Of a DNA stretch of 64,000 nucleotides, positions 32,938 to 43,489 are shown piece after piece. The notes beneath the pieces were generated by a model. The model saw only the letters and a list, made by a program, of their open reading frames with translations, ran no database searches and was not told where the DNA came from. Both the position numbers and the translations under genes were made by a program. The first letter of the stretch is position 1. Every line of letters begins with the position of its first letter. Where the stretch lies: positions 310,001-374,000 of the forward strand of contig NZ_JACCBV010000001.1 of assembly GCF_013409785.1 (NCBI RefSeq), given 5' to 3'. This stretch comes from Microbacterium immunditiarum. Lineage in GTDB: Bacteria; Actinomycetota; Actinomycetes; Actinomycetales; Microbacteriaceae.

Positions 32938-33927
32938 CTAGGTCTCCCGCGTCTTGAGCGACGACAGCGTGACTGCCGCGATGATGATGAGGCCCGTGAC
33001 GACCTGCTGCACGTACGCGTTGACGCCCAGGATGTTCAGGCCGTTGCTCATGACGCCGATGATCGCGACACCGATCATCGTGCCGACGAGGTTCGCGGCA
33101 CCCGAGCGGATGACGGTCATCCCGAGGAACACCGCCGCGACCGAGAACAGCGTGTTGTCACCGCCCTGCTCGGCGGCCGCGCTGCCGAGGCGCGCCGCGA
33201 GGAGGATGCCGCCGATCGCCGAGATGACACCGGCGAGAGTGAAGGCGAGGAGCCGCGCGAACCGCACGTTCACGCCCGACAGGCGCGCCACCTCGACGTT
33301 GCCGCCGATCGCGTGCCAGCGGCGTCCGACCGTCGTGAAGCGGAGCCCGGCCCAGATCAGCACGGAGATGGCGATCGCGAAGTACACGGGCAGCGGAATG
33401 TTCAGGAAGCGGCCCTGACCGAGCTGGTTGAACTCGGCCGGCATGCCGAACACCGTCGTGCCCCCGGTCACGAGATAACCGAGGCCGATCACCGAGGTCA
33501 TCGTGGCAAGCGTCGCGACGAACGCGGACATCTTGAGATACGCGATGAGGATGCCGTTGATGAGACCGACGGCAAGGCCGACGGCAATGCCCGCGAGCAG
33601 CGCCACGCCGAGCCCGTTCTCCTCCAGGAGGAGCACCGACGTGACCGCCCCCGCGAGGCTCGAGGTCGCGCCCACGGACAGGTCGAAGTCGCCCAGGACC
33701 ATGACGATCGTCTGCGCGCCCGCGATGATCGCGAGGATCGAGATCTGGTACAGGATGTTGCGCACGTTCACGAACGAGAGGAACGTGTCGGGGCGCATCA
33801 AGAAGAAGAACAGGATGAGCAGGATCAGGGCGACCACGGTGCCGCCGCTGATGAGGAGGCGTCCGGCCGCCCTCGACTGCTGGGCGACGACGGTGGCGGT
33901 GCGCGTCGATTCCTTCTGAGTGGTCAT
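32938..33927 (-). CDS. Sugar ABC permease (RbsC-like)
   Basis: A 329-residue branched-chain/sugar permease (BPD_transp_2 type) with about eight to ten helices. The conserved loop LSVGATSSLAGAVTS (near 83) and the GRRWHAIGGNVEVARLSGVNV motif (near 205) identify the RbsC/XylH/AraH family. ATG 33927 lies one base after the ATPase stop, so translation is coupled. Confidence 0.92.
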   Translation of the reverse strand: MTTQKESTRTATVVAQQSRAAGRLLISGGTVVALILLILFFFLMRPDTFLSFVNVRNILYQISILAIIAGAQTIVMVLGDFDLSVGATSSLAGAVTSVLLLEENGLGVALLAGIAVGLAVGLINGILIAYLKMSAFVATLATMTSVIGLGYLVTGGTTVFGMPAEFNQLGQGRFLNIPLPVYFAIAISVLIWAGLRFTTVGRRWHAIGGNVEVARLSGVNVRFARLLAFTLAGVISAIGGILLAARLGSAAAEQGGDNTLFSVAAVFLGMTVIRSGAANLVGTMIGVAIIGVMSNGLNILGVNAYVQQVVTGLIIIAAVTLSSLKTRET

Positions 33928-33928
33928 G

Positions 33929-35454
<1,526 letters not shown>

Positions 35455-35458
<4 letters not shown>

Positions 35459-36519
35459 GACGACACCGCCTCGAGCTCGTTGCACCGGATCACGACCTTC
35501 GGGTGCTCGCCCGACACGTGCGCCTCGAACGCCTCGACGGCGCTCTCGAGCGGGAACACCGCCCGCGTCAGCTCGTCCACGTCGAGGTGCGGCAGGATCT
35601 GCAGCGCCCGCGGGAACGCGTACGGCGACACGAAGACGCCCGTCAGCGTGAGCTCCTTGAGGTAGAGGTAGTCCGACAGGTTGAGCGGCATCTCGAACGT
35701 CTCGGGATACATCGCGCCGTAGACGACGGTCCCGCCCTTCGCCGCGATGTCGAGCAGCCCCCGCACGGCGCGGGGCGAGCCCGACGCGTCCACGACGACG
35801 TCGTAGCCGCGGCCGCCCGTGATCGCGTCGGCGCGGGCCCGCTGGTCCTCGGCGACCGGGTCGATCACGTGCTCGGCGCCGTGACGCAGGCCCATCTCGC
35901 GGCGATCCGCGATCGGCTCGATGAGCGTGAGCGAGGTCGCCCCGTGCATCTTGAGCACCTGCAGCGCGAGCTGCCCGATCGGGCCGCCGCCGCAGATCGC
36001 GACGCGGTCGCCGACCTTGATGCTCGTCTTGTCGGCGATGCGCACCGCGACCGACGTCGGCTCGAGAAGGCACCCCTTCAGGAGCGACACGCTGTCGGGC
36101 AGCTTGTACACCTGCGACTCGTGCCACGTGACCGTCTCGGCCATGCCGGGGCGGTTGTACTCCTGGATGTTCTCGCAGAACTGCTGCCTGCCCTCCTGAC
36201 ACGGACGGCACGTGCCGCAGAACCGCAGGAAGTTGCCCGCGACCCGGTCGCCGACCCGCAAGCCGTTGCGGATCGCGCGCTCGCCGAGCGCCTCGACCAC
36301 GCCCGACAGCTCGTGACCGAGCCCGATCGGCACGTCCGTGCCGAAGAAGCCCTCGGCCAGGTGCGGGTCGGACCCGCAGATCGCGGCGTACGCGACGCGG
36401 ATGCGCACGTCCTCGGGACCGAGCGGCTGCTCGGGGAAGTCCACGACGCCGACGCGCCCGCGCGTGCTCTCGTCGGGATCGCGAAGGCTCCCGATCTTCG
36501 TGACAGCGACTGTTCTCAT
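35455..36519 (-). CDS. Zinc-dependent medium-chain dehydrogenase (polyol/threonine type)
   Basis: A 354-residue MDR enzyme. Catalytic zinc ligands are in AAICGSDPH (Cys near 49) and GLGHELSG (His near 71). The structural zinc lobe CGTCRPCQEGRQQFC is near 103-117, and the NAD motif GGGPIGQLAL near 177. Sorbitol, threonine and galactitol dehydrogenases share this plan. It sits between the transketolase and transporter genes, so oxidation of an imported polyol to a ketose is the simplest role. Confidence 0.88.
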
Positions 36520-36545
36520 TCGCCTCTCCGGTGAGCTCGGGCCGG

Positions 36546-37508
36546 TCAGGATGCGGCGAGGACGCGCCGCGTGGCGGCGATCGTGTCTTTGAGGCCGTAG
36601 CCGTGCTTGTCGCGCAGCTGCTCGTCCTCACCGAAGCCCGCGTAGACCTGCGGGATGCCGAGGCGCTCGAACGCCGTGAGGCACACGCCCCGGTCGGCGA
36701 GCACGTCCGCGATGCGGGACGCGAGGCCGCCGTACGCGAGGTGGTCCTCGAGCACGACGAACCGGCCGTCCGTCTCCTCCGCGCACCGGAGGATGAGCTC
36801 CTCGTCGATGGGCTTGAGCGTGAACATGTCCACGACGCGCACCGATCGGCCGTCCTTCGCGATCTCCTCCGCGGCCTGGAGCGCCTGGGCGACCGTCGTG
36901 CCGTGGGTGAAGATCGTGGCATCCGTGCCCTCGCGGGCGATGATTCCCTTACCGATGCGGACCTTGTGCTGGCCGGGCTCGTAGAGCACCATGTCCTTCT
37001 TGCCGACCGCGAGCCGGATGTAGATCGGGCCCTGCATCGTCATCGACTGGCGGATGATCTCGCCGACCATGAGCGGGTCGCCGATCGAGGTCACCGTCAT
37101 GTTCGTGAGCGCGCACATGAGTGCGAGGTCCTCGACGGCGTAATGCGTCGAGCCGCCGTTGCCGACCAGGCCGCCGTGCGTGCCGATGATCTTGACGGGC
37201 AGGTTCGGGTAGCAGACGTCGGTGCGGATCTGCTCGAGCGCGCGCATCGAGAGGAACGGCAGCATGCCCGAGACGACGGGGATGTTGCCGTCGTACGCGA
37301 GGCCGGCGGCGATGCCGACGCACGCCTGCTCGGCGAGGCCGACGTCGAGGAAGCGCTCGGGGTACGTGTCGCGGAACTCGACGAGCGTCGCGCCGATGTC
37401 GGGGGTGAGCACCCACAGGTTGTCATAGTCCGCGCCGAGTTCGGCGAGCGTCGATCCGATGACGGATCGCGCCGAGAGCATCTCTCCGAAAGTGAAGGTC
37501 ACAGGCAT
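36546..37508 (-). CDS. Transketolase C-terminal subunit
   Basis: A 320-residue chain with the pyrimidine-binding and C-terminal domains of transketolase. RFLDVGLAEQACVGIAAGLAYDGNIPVVSG (about 53-82) carries the Glu that activates TPP, HGGLVGNGGSTHYAVEDLALM is near 110, and the C-domain VRVVDMFTLKPIDEELIL near 225. Its ATG at 37508 shares one base with the N-subunit stop (TGATG). Two-subunit transketolases occur in apiose, sulfoquinovose and other rare-sugar pathways. Confidence 0.9.
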   Translation of the reverse strand: MPVTFTFGEMLSARSVIGSTLAELGADYDNLWVLTPDIGATLVEFRDTYPERFLDVGLAEQACVGIAAGLAYDGNIPVVSGMLPFLSMRALEQIRTDVCYPNLPVKIIGTHGGLVGNGGSTHYAVEDLALMCALTNMTVTSIGDPLMVGEIIRQSMTMQGPIYIRLAVGKKDMVLYEPGQHKVRIGKGIIAREGTDATIFTHGTTVAQALQAAEEIAKDGRSVRVVDMFTLKPIDEELILRCAEETDGRFVVLEDHLAYGGLASRIADVLADRGVCLTAFERLGIPQVYAGFGEDEQLRDKHGYGLKDTIAATRRVLAAS

Positions 37509-38386
37509 CAGACGGTCTCCTTCTCACGCGAGGCGGCGAGCGCGGCGAGGGCGCGTTCGAGGTCTTCGGCACCGAGCGATCCCGCGTGCCACGCGAGGTT
37601 GCGCTCCATGAAGTCGACGCCCTTGCCCTTGACGGTCTCGGCGATGACGACCGTCGGCGTGTCGCTGTCGGTGTCGGGCAGCGCGTCGATCGCGGCGACG
37701 AGCTGCGACATGTCGTGGCCGTCGATCTCGACGACGTTCCAGCCGAAGGCGCGCCACTTGTCGGGGTACGGCTCGAACGAGACGCGCTCCTCGGCGAAGC
37801 TCGTCATGAGCTGGCGGTTGCGGTCGACGAACGCGACGAGGTTGCCGAGGCGGTTGCTGCGGGCGGCCATGACCGCCTCCCACACCGAGCCCTCGCCGGT
37901 CTCGCCGTCGCCGAGCAGGCAGACCACGCGGTGGTCGTCGCCGCGGTGCCGCGCGCTCAGCGCCATGCCGACCGCGAGCGGGAGCCCGTGGCCGAGCGAG
38001 CCGGTCGAGCACTCGACACCGGGCAGCTGCACCTTGCACGGGTGCATGCCGTACGCGCTGTCGAGCTGGCCGTACGTCTGGACGATGCCCTCGTACGAGA
38101 AGAAGCCGCGCATGGCCATCGCGATGTACATGCACACCGCGGCGTGCCCCTTGCTCAGCACGAAGCGGTCGCGCTCGGGGTTCGCGATGTCGCTCGGATC
38201 GACGTTCAGCCCGTAGTGGAAGAGCGCCGTGAAGATGTCGGCGGCCGACAGATCGCCGCCGATGTGGACCGCGCCCTCGTACGTGCCGCACAGGTGCAGC
38301 AGCTTCTGCCGCAGCTCGAACGCGAGATCCTCGAGCTCCTGCACGCTGTGCCGCTGCTCGGTTCCGGCCAGGGGTGTCCGGCCCAT
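37508..38386 (-). CDS. Transketolase N-terminal subunit
   Basis: A 292-residue chain with the TPP-diphosphate domain. SKGHAAVCMY is near 75, CSTGSLGHGLPLAVGMALSAR near 126, and GDGETGEGSVWEAVMAARSNRLGNLVAFVDRN (GDG...N motif) near 158. GAGGAGG precedes the ATG at 38386. It is the first gene of the sugar operon, which lacks a kinase, so either the sugar is phosphorylated by an enzyme encoded elsewhere or free ketoses are used. Confidence 0.9.
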   Translation of the reverse strand: MGRTPLAGTEQRHSVQELEDLAFELRQKLLHLCGTYEGAVHIGGDLSAADIFTALFHYGLNVDPSDIANPERDRFVLSKGHAAVCMYIAMAMRGFFSYEGIVQTYGQLDSAYGMHPCKVQLPGVECSTGSLGHGLPLAVGMALSARHRGDDHRVVCLLGDGETGEGSVWEAVMAARSNRLGNLVAFVDRNRQLMTSFAEERVSFEPYPDKWRAFGWNVVEIDGHDMSQLVAAIDALPDTDSDTPTVVIAETVKGKGVDFMERNLAWHAGSLGAEDLERALAALAASREKETV

Positions 38387-38515
38387 CGCTTGCCTCCTCG
38401 TCGATGACTCCGACGCCGACGAGGCATCCGTTTCGCCAGGTCCTCGTCGACTCTTCGATCCCAGATCTCCCGCACCGATGCGGGTGATGTAGATCAGGAC
38501 GGTAGCACCGTCTGC

Positions 38516-38553
38516 TTTACATGTAAACAGGAACGTACCTAAACTTGTTTACA
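38516..38553. promoter_or_regulatory. Divergent operator region between transketolase and aldehyde dehydrogenase genes
   Basis: TTTACATGTAAA (38516-38527) is a perfect palindrome. TGTTTACA (38546-38553) repeats its extended half-site (TGTAAACA on the other strand) 30 bases along. On the plus strand TTTACA, 18 bases and TAAACT could form a promoter. The 218-base divergent gap 38387-38604 holds no gene. The MarR protein at 40212 is the nearest candidate regulator. Confidence 0.45.
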
Positions 38554-38604
38554 GACGGCGAGCTTGGAGCGAGCCGCACGACACGTCACAGAGAGGTGCA
38601 TTCG

Positions 38605-40104
38605 ATGTCGCAGACAGTGGACACGGCCACGGCCGTGCGGACGGGCTTGTTCATCGGCGGTGAGGAGCGGTTCACCGACGAAGTGCTCAAGGTCGCAGAC
38701 CCCGGAAAGCCCGGAGTGATCGTGGGCGAGGCGGCGTCGGCGACGCCGCAGGACGTGGCGGATGCCGTCGCCGCGGCCAAGGCCGCCTACCCCGCGTGGG
38801 CCGCGCTCGGCCCGCAGGAGCGCGCGAAGGCCATGGCCGACGCGATCGCGGGCATCGCGGACGACCGCGACACGGACGCCGCGATCCTCTCGCAGGAGAA
38901 CGGCAAGGTCCGCATGGAGGCGTGGGTCGACGCGCTCGTGTTCGAGCTGCGGTGGAACCTCGCGCTCATGCTGAAGGATGAGATCGAGCAGTCCAAGACG
39001 CTTCCGGCGATCCCCGGCGCGATCCCCGTCAACACCGAGGTGGCCTTCCAGCCGCTCGGCGTCGTGACGATCATCGTGCCGTTCAACTGGCCGATCGCGA
39101 TCCTCGCGGCGTCGCTGCCGCACGCGCTGCTCGCCGGCAACACGGTCATCGTCAAGGTTCCGCCGACCACGCCGCTCGCGACGGCCCGCCTCGTGCAGCG
39201 TGTCGCCGAGAAGCTCCCCGCCGGTGTGCTCAACGTCATCAGCGGCAAGGACGAGAACATGTCCGGCCTCATCCAGAACCCCGACGTCGCGAAGGTCTGC
39301 TTCACCGGCTCGGTCAACGGCGGCAAGCGGATCATGGAGATGGCCTCCGCCTCGCTCACGCGAGTGACGCTCGAGCTCGGCGGCAACGACGCGGCGATCT
39401 TCCTCGAGGACGCCATCATCGACGACGCGCACCTCGACCGGCTGTTCGCCGCGATCTACGACACGACCGGCCAGATCTGCATGAACGCCAAGCGCATCTA
39501 CGTGCATCGCTCGCGCCTCGACGAGATCGTCGCGGGCCTTGAGGCACGCCTGCGCAACGTCAAGCTCGGCTACGGGCTCGACGAGGGAACGACGATGGGG
39601 CCCCTCCACTCGCCCGCGCAGAAGGCGTTCGTCGAGGACATCATCCAGGAGGCGAAGGACTCGGGCGCCGACGTCCGAGAGTTCGGGGAGCTGCCCGGCG
39701 GCGACCTCGCCGGCGGCAACTTCCTCCGCCCCGCGATCGTCATCGACCCCGACCCGTCGCTGCGCGTCGTGACGCAGGAGCAGTTCGGCCCGGTCATCCC
39801 GGTCATCCCGTTCGACACCGAAGAAGAGGCCGTCCGCGCGGCCAATGACACGTGGGCCGGACTGTGCGGCTCGGTGTGGACGGGCGACCCCGCGGCGGCG
39901 CAGCGCGTGGGCTCGCAGCTCGTGTGCGGCTACGTCTGGGTCAACGACCACGGTGCGACCCGCTGCGACCTGCGTGCGCCTTTCGGCGGCATGAAGCAGT
40001 CGGGCATCGGTCGCGAGCAGGGCATCGAGGGGATCCGGGCGTTCCAGGACACCCGCTCGATCGCGGTGCTCGACCCGGAGGCGCTCGCCGCGATGGCGCA
40101 CTGA
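38605..40104 (+). CDS. NAD(P)-dependent aldehyde dehydrogenase
   Basis: A 499-residue ALDH: VTIIVPFNWPIAI near 155, FTGSVNGGKRIMEMAS near 233, catalytic Glu in LELGGND near 256, and nucleophile in TGQICMNAKRIYVH (Cys near 292). ATG 38605 has GAGAGG upstream. It probably oxidises an aromatic aldehyde (for instance the product of the TPP enzyme at 26685) or a sugar-derived aldehyde; the sequence does not decide. A strong hairpin terminator follows. Confidence 0.88.
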   Translation: MSQTVDTATAVRTGLFIGGEERFTDEVLKVADPGKPGVIVGEAASATPQDVADAVAAAKAAYPAWAALGPQERAKAMADAIAGIADDRDTDAAILSQENGKVRMEAWVDALVFELRWNLALMLKDEIEQSKTLPAIPGAIPVNTEVAFQPLGVVTIIVPFNWPIAILAASLPHALLAGNTVIVKVPPTTPLATARLVQRVAEKLPAGVLNVISGKDENMSGLIQNPDVAKVCFTGSVNGGKRIMEMASASLTRVTLELGGNDAAIFLEDAIIDDAHLDRLFAAIYDTTGQICMNAKRIYVHRSRLDEIVAGLEARLRNVKLGYGLDEGTTMGPLHSPAQKAFVEDIIQEAKDSGADVREFGELPGGDLAGGNFLRPAIVIDPDPSLRVVTQEQFGPVIPVIPFDTEEEAVRAANDTWAGLCGSVWTGDPAAAQRVGSQLVCGYVWVNDHGATRCDLRAPFGGMKQSGIGREQGIEGIRAFQDTRSIAVLDPEALAAMAH

Positions 40105-40119
40105 CCGACCGGGACCTTC

Positions 40120-40156
40120 GAGGCGGGATCCGTCCACAGCGGTCGGATCCCGCCTC
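40120..40156 (+). terminator. Rho-independent terminator after aldehyde dehydrogenase
   Basis: GAGGCGGGATCCG (40120-40132), 11-base loop, CGGATCCCGCCTC (40144-40156), followed by TTTCT. Perfect 13-bp arms, 15 bases after the stop codon. Confidence 0.8.
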
Positions 40157-40211
40157 TTTCTGGAAAACTTCTCACAGACGCAGGCGCCGTGATGCGCCGA
40201 AAGGGAGCGGC

Positions 40212-40778
40212 ATGACCAGCGAGCGCGAGATCGACAGCGCAGCCGGGGAAGATATCGTCACCGAACCGCTTGAGGACGTCATCGACCCCGAGGGCTTCAC
40301 ACCGCGCCTGCTCGCGCTGCTCTCGAACGCGCTCGTGTGGCGCGAGTCGACCGAGCTCCGCCGCCGGTTCGGCCTCGGCACGAACGACTGGCGCGTCATC
40401 TCCGCCGTCGCCCTGCGGCCCGGAATCTCGGCGACCGAGATCTCGGACTTCATCGGCGTCAACAAGGCGGTCGTGTCCAAGAGCGTGTCGACGCTCGTCG
40501 CGCGCCGGCTCATCGTCCTGCTCGATGGTCCGCGCGGCTCACGACCGATGTGCCTCACGAAGGCCGGCGCGCGCATGCACGACCTCATGCTCCCCGTCTC
40601 GATGCGCGGGCAGGAGATCATCCTCGAGGGAATGCCCGAATCCGAGGTGCGCAAGCTCAACAAGCTCCTCACCGGCATGCTGGAGAAGCTGCGCGAAGCC
40701 CAGCTGCTCGACGCGGCCCTCGAAGACGGCGAGACGTCGCCCGCACACGAGCCGGAGCCCTCGCACGCAGCGCGCTGA
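40212..40778 (+). CDS. MarR-family regulator
   Basis: A 188-residue regulator. The wHTH is about residues 55-120 (NDWRVISAVALRPGISATEISDFIGVNKAVVSKSVSTLVARRLIV) with a short wing GPRGSRPMCLT. About 30 acidic residues precede it and an acidic tail ends it. It lies after the aldehyde dehydrogenase terminator on the same strand and is convergent with an SDR. A likely target is the 38516-38553 operator, by proximity only. Confidence 0.85.
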   Translation: MTSEREIDSAAGEDIVTEPLEDVIDPEGFTPRLLALLSNALVWRESTELRRRFGLGTNDWRVISAVALRPGISATEISDFIGVNKAVVSKSVSTLVARRLIVLLDGPRGSRPMCLTKAGARMHDLMLPVSMRGQEIILEGMPESEVRKLNKLLTGMLEKLREAQLLDAALEDGETSPAHEPEPSHAAR

Positions 40779-40819
40779 CGCCGCGGACGAGGGCTCCTGG
40801 GTTCAGCCCTTCTTCGGGC

Positions 40820-41665
40820 TCACTCCTTCTTCTGGCCGGCGGCGCCGGCGAAGCGCATCGCGAAGCCGCCGCCGTCGACGGCGAGCACCTGCCCGGTGAC
40901 CCAGCGCGAGGCATCCGTCGTGAGGAACAGCGCGGCGCTCGCGATGTCCCAGTTGTTCCCCTCGACGCCCATCGCGACGTTCTGGCGCCGGATCTCACGC
41001 TGCTCCTCGCTCATTCCCTTGGCGGCGAAGGCGCCCCAGATCATGCCGACGCGGACGGCGTTGACGCGGATGCGGCGCGGCGCGAGCGTTCCGGCGGCGC
41101 CCTGCGCGAGCTTCTCGAGCGCGGCCTTCGCGATGCTGTAGGGCAGCCCGGGGCCGCGGCCCTCAGCGGCCCCCGAGGAGATGAGCACAGCGGCGCCGCC
41201 CTCGGTCATGTGCTTCTGCGCGTGCCGCAGCAGGTACCACGCGGACTTGAGGTTGAGCTCCATCGCGAAGTCCCACGCCTCGACGCTCGTCTCGAAGATG
41301 CCCTCGATGCCTGCACCGCCGATCGAGTCGGCGACGACGTCGATGCGGCCGAAGCGCTCGTACACGCTGTCGACGACGGTCTTGACGGCGGCGTCGTTCG
41401 TGAGGTCGACGATGTACGATTCGGCCTCGGTGCCGGCTTCGCGCAGGGCCTTCACCGTGCGCTCCGCCGCGCGCGGGTCGTTGTCGAGGATCGCGACCTT
41501 CGCGCGGTTGCGTGCGTAGAGCCACGCCATCGCGAAGCCGACGCCGCCCTCAGGGCCGCTGAGGCCCCCTCCTGCGACCACGGCCACCTTGTCGGTGAGC
41601 CACGGCTCGGTCTGCGTCGCCAGCGGATCCTGGACGGGGGTGACCCATTCGGTGTCGTCAGTCAT
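40820..41665 (-). CDS. SDR family oxidoreductase
   Basis: A 281-residue SDR with an altered N-terminal motif AGGGLSGPEGGVGFAMA (an insertion in TGxxxGxG), LDND at the end of beta-2, and catalytic SSGAAEGRGPGLPYSIAKAA near 165-185. The C-terminal VTGQVLAVDGG is classical. It is preceded by a CTCCGCCGGGCGGAA site at 41724-41738, linking it to the IclR cluster upstream. Substrate unknown. Confidence 0.82.
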   Translation of the reverse strand: MTDDTEWVTPVQDPLATQTEPWLTDKVAVVAGGGLSGPEGGVGFAMAWLYARNRAKVAILDNDPRAAERTVKALREAGTEAESYIVDLTNDAAVKTVVDSVYERFGRIDVVADSIGGAGIEGIFETSVEAWDFAMELNLKSAWYLLRHAQKHMTEGGAAVLISSGAAEGRGPGLPYSIAKAALEKLAQGAAGTLAPRRIRVNAVRVGMIWGAFAAKGMSEEQREIRRQNVAMGVEGNNWDIASAALFLTTDASRWVTGQVLAVDGGGFAMRFAGAAGQKKE

Positions 41666-41723
41666 GCGGTGTGATCCTCCTCGGGTTCATCGTGGTCGAT
41701 CGCTCCGGCGCGCGGGCGCGCTC

Positions 41724-41738
41724 CTCCGCCGGGCGGAA
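41724..41738. promoter_or_regulatory. Candidate IclR operator (site 1)
   Basis: CTCCGCCGGGCGGAA, 59 bases before the SDR start, matches the 15-bp pattern TTCCGC-N3-CGGAA with one deviation. Sister sites are at 43473, 44407, 49852, 49888 and 49912. Confidence 0.5.
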
Positions 41739-41762
41739 GACGGAAATCGGCGGATGCCGCGC

Positions 41763-42800
41763 TCAGCGCACGGGGAACGAGCGGCCCGACCACTCCCCGA
41801 AGACGCGGAACACCATCGACATGGCGGCGTTGGGCGAGCCGGCGACGATGATCGGGAGGCTCTTGGGCGAGGCATCCGCGAACACCGGGTGGAAGTGATC
41901 CGGCTCGAACGGCCCGTCCGGCAGTCGGCTCAGCCCCTTGCCGACAGCGGCGAGCTCCGCCTCGGTCTTGCCGCAGTGGGCGACGAGCCACTCGCGCACG
42001 TCCTGCTTCGACATGCCCGCCTCGGCGAGCACGCGCGCGTGGTCGGGGTTCATCAGGATGCCCACGCACGAGTGGCGGAAGATCCACGAGCCCGACCGCT
42101 GGATCGTGTCGGCGAAGTCGCGCAGCACCTGCACGGGGTCGGTGAAGTGGCGGTTGTCGACGAACTCGCACGTTCGCAGCAGCATGACGCTCACCGCGTC
42201 CTCGCCGGGCTGAAGTCCGCCGTCGACCGAGAACGGCTCCCATGGGCTCGCCTCCTCGGCCTCGGCGATGCCCATGGTCCAGCGGCCGGGAAGTCCCTGC
42301 GTCGCCTGCTCGAAGCCGTGGGGCCGGATGCCGAAGCCGTTGCGCACCGTGAGCCCGATCGCGCGCGCGATCGTCGCGTTCGCCCGGAAACCCGGACCCA
42401 GCACACCGCCGCCGCTGTTGACGTCGAGCTTCTCGCGCAGCGGTCCGTTCACGATGACGAGGGGCGCGGGGCCGCTCGTGCTCTGCCACGCGCCGCCGTT
42501 CGCGGCGCGGTCGGCGGTCAGGGCGTCCCACGCCGTGAGCACGACCGGGAAGTACTCGGGCAGGCAGCCGGCCATGATCGCGTGCACCGCGACGTCGCGC
42601 ACCGTGACGACGCGGTCGAGCGCGAGATGCCGCGCGACGATGTCGTCGGGGTCGCGGTCGGTCTCCGCGAGGAAGCGCTCCACGATCTCCTCCGTCGCGG
42701 GGAGCGCCGGCAGGCCGTCGGTCCAGCCGCTCGCATAGATGTGCTCGGCGACCTCCGTCGCCGTCGCGGGGTCGAGCGGGCGCGCGTCGACGGAGGTCAT
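41763..42800 (-). CDS. Partner protein of the CGSC (UGSC-family) module, function unknown
   Basis: A 345-residue protein of no defined enzyme class known to me. Conserved-looking stretches are YASGWTDGLPALPATEE (near 22), AIMAGCLPEYFPVVLTAWDAL (near 78), LNSGGGVLGPG-like VNSGGGVLGPGFRANATIARAI (near 125) and IVAGSPNAAMSMVF near 320. Single Cys residues (MAGC, RTCEF, HSC, AHCG) might matter for redox or metal binding. ATG 42800 overlaps the CGSC gene stop as ATGA. I recall such proteins accompanying UGSC-type proteins, so a joint function is likely but unknown. Confidence 0.65.
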   Translation of the reverse strand: MTSVDARPLDPATATEVAEHIYASGWTDGLPALPATEEIVERFLAETDRDPDDIVARHLALDRVVTVRDVAVHAIMAGCLPEYFPVVLTAWDALTADRAANGGAWQSTSGPAPLVIVNGPLREKLDVNSGGGVLGPGFRANATIARAIGLTVRNGFGIRPHGFEQATQGLPGRWTMGIAEAEEASPWEPFSVDGGLQPGEDAVSVMLLRTCEFVDNRHFTDPVQVLRDFADTIQRSGSWIFRHSCVGILMNPDHARVLAEAGMSKQDVREWLVAHCGKTEAELAAVGKGLSRLPDGPFEPDHFHPVFADASPKSLPIIVAGSPNAAMSMVFRVFGEWSGRSFPVR

Positions 42801-43408
42801 ACGGGGACGCTCAGGGCCCGGTCGGCGGCGCGCGGCGCGGGCACGGGAGCGGCGTCGCCGGCGGCCGTGAGGCGTGAGGCGACGTCGTCCACGAGCTGGG
42901 CGGCGCGGTCGGCGAGCTGACCGGCGTCGAGATTCGCGACCGGATGCTCCGTGAGGATGTACGGGAACCCGGGGTCGCCCTTGAGGTCAGCCATCGCCTG
43001 GGAGGTCGACGCGAACGCCTCGGTGCAGATCACCGCGGTCGGGATCCCCGCGCGCTCGAGCGCGATGCCGTCGGCGACGGCCGCGGCGCTGCACGAGCCG
43101 CAGTCCCCCACCCCGACGACGACGACATCGCACGACTCCGACAGCTCCGCGAGCACCTCGTCCGTGAGCGGCAGCGCGAACTGCTTCTTCGTCCTGCGCA
43201 CGAGCTCGGCCGCGCCGAGGTCGCGCACGAGGGACTCGCCGATGCCGTCGAGCAGGTCCGCGGCGTTGCGCTTCGTGTTCTCGAGCAGCCCGACGCGGAC
43301 GCCCGCGAGGCTCACGGAGCGGGCGGCACGCGGCATCCGTCCCCTGTTCGTCGAGACGCTGCTGCTGACCGTGGGGTCGATGATCGTCGACGCGATCGTG
43401 GAAGCCAT
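42797..43408 (-). CDS. UGSC-family protein with Cys in place of selenocysteine (CGSC)
   Basis: A 203-residue protein. The core CDVVVVGVGDCGSCSAAAVADGIALERAGIPTAVICTEAF holds C103-G-S-C106, the redox motif that in the UGSC selenoprotein family is Sec-Gly-Ser-Cys. The first 30 residues are low-complexity Ser/Thr. ATG 43408 follows GGGGAGG. Family members are predicted redox proteins known mainly from genome surveys; no reaction is established to my knowledge. It is co-translated with the 345-residue partner. Confidence 0.72.
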   Translation of the reverse strand: MASTIASTIIDPTVSSSVSTNRGRMPRAARSVSLAGVRVGLLENTKRNAADLLDGIGESLVRDLGAAELVRRTKKQFALPLTDEVLAELSESCDVVVVGVGDCGSCSAAAVADGIALERAGIPTAVICTEAFASTSQAMADLKGDPGFPYILTEHPVANLDAGQLADRAAQLVDDVASRLTAAGDAAPVPAPRAADRALSVPV

Positions 43409-43472
43409 GTGGGTCCTCCCCTTCCGTCGCGACCCACTATGGAACGAGAGAGGCGGATGCCGCACGGCCCGC

Positions 43473-43487
43473 TTCCGCGCCGCGGAA
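43473..43487. promoter_or_regulatory. Candidate IclR operator (site 2)
   Basis: TTCCGCGCCGCGGAA, a perfect 15-bp palindrome (17 bp counting the flanking C and G), in the 81-base gap before the CGSC operon and next to the IclR stop. Confidence 0.6.
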
Positions 43488-43489
43488 GG

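Noticed and set aside
42797..43408. A selenoprotein with a recoded UGA
   Set aside because: The motif position is encoded by a Cys codon, and no in-frame UGA or SECIS-like structure is needed.
43422..43444. TTCC...GGAA pair upstream of the CGSC gene as a further IclR site
   Set aside because: The half-sites are 23 bases from end to end rather than 15 and lie on the ribosome site, so it does not fit the pattern.
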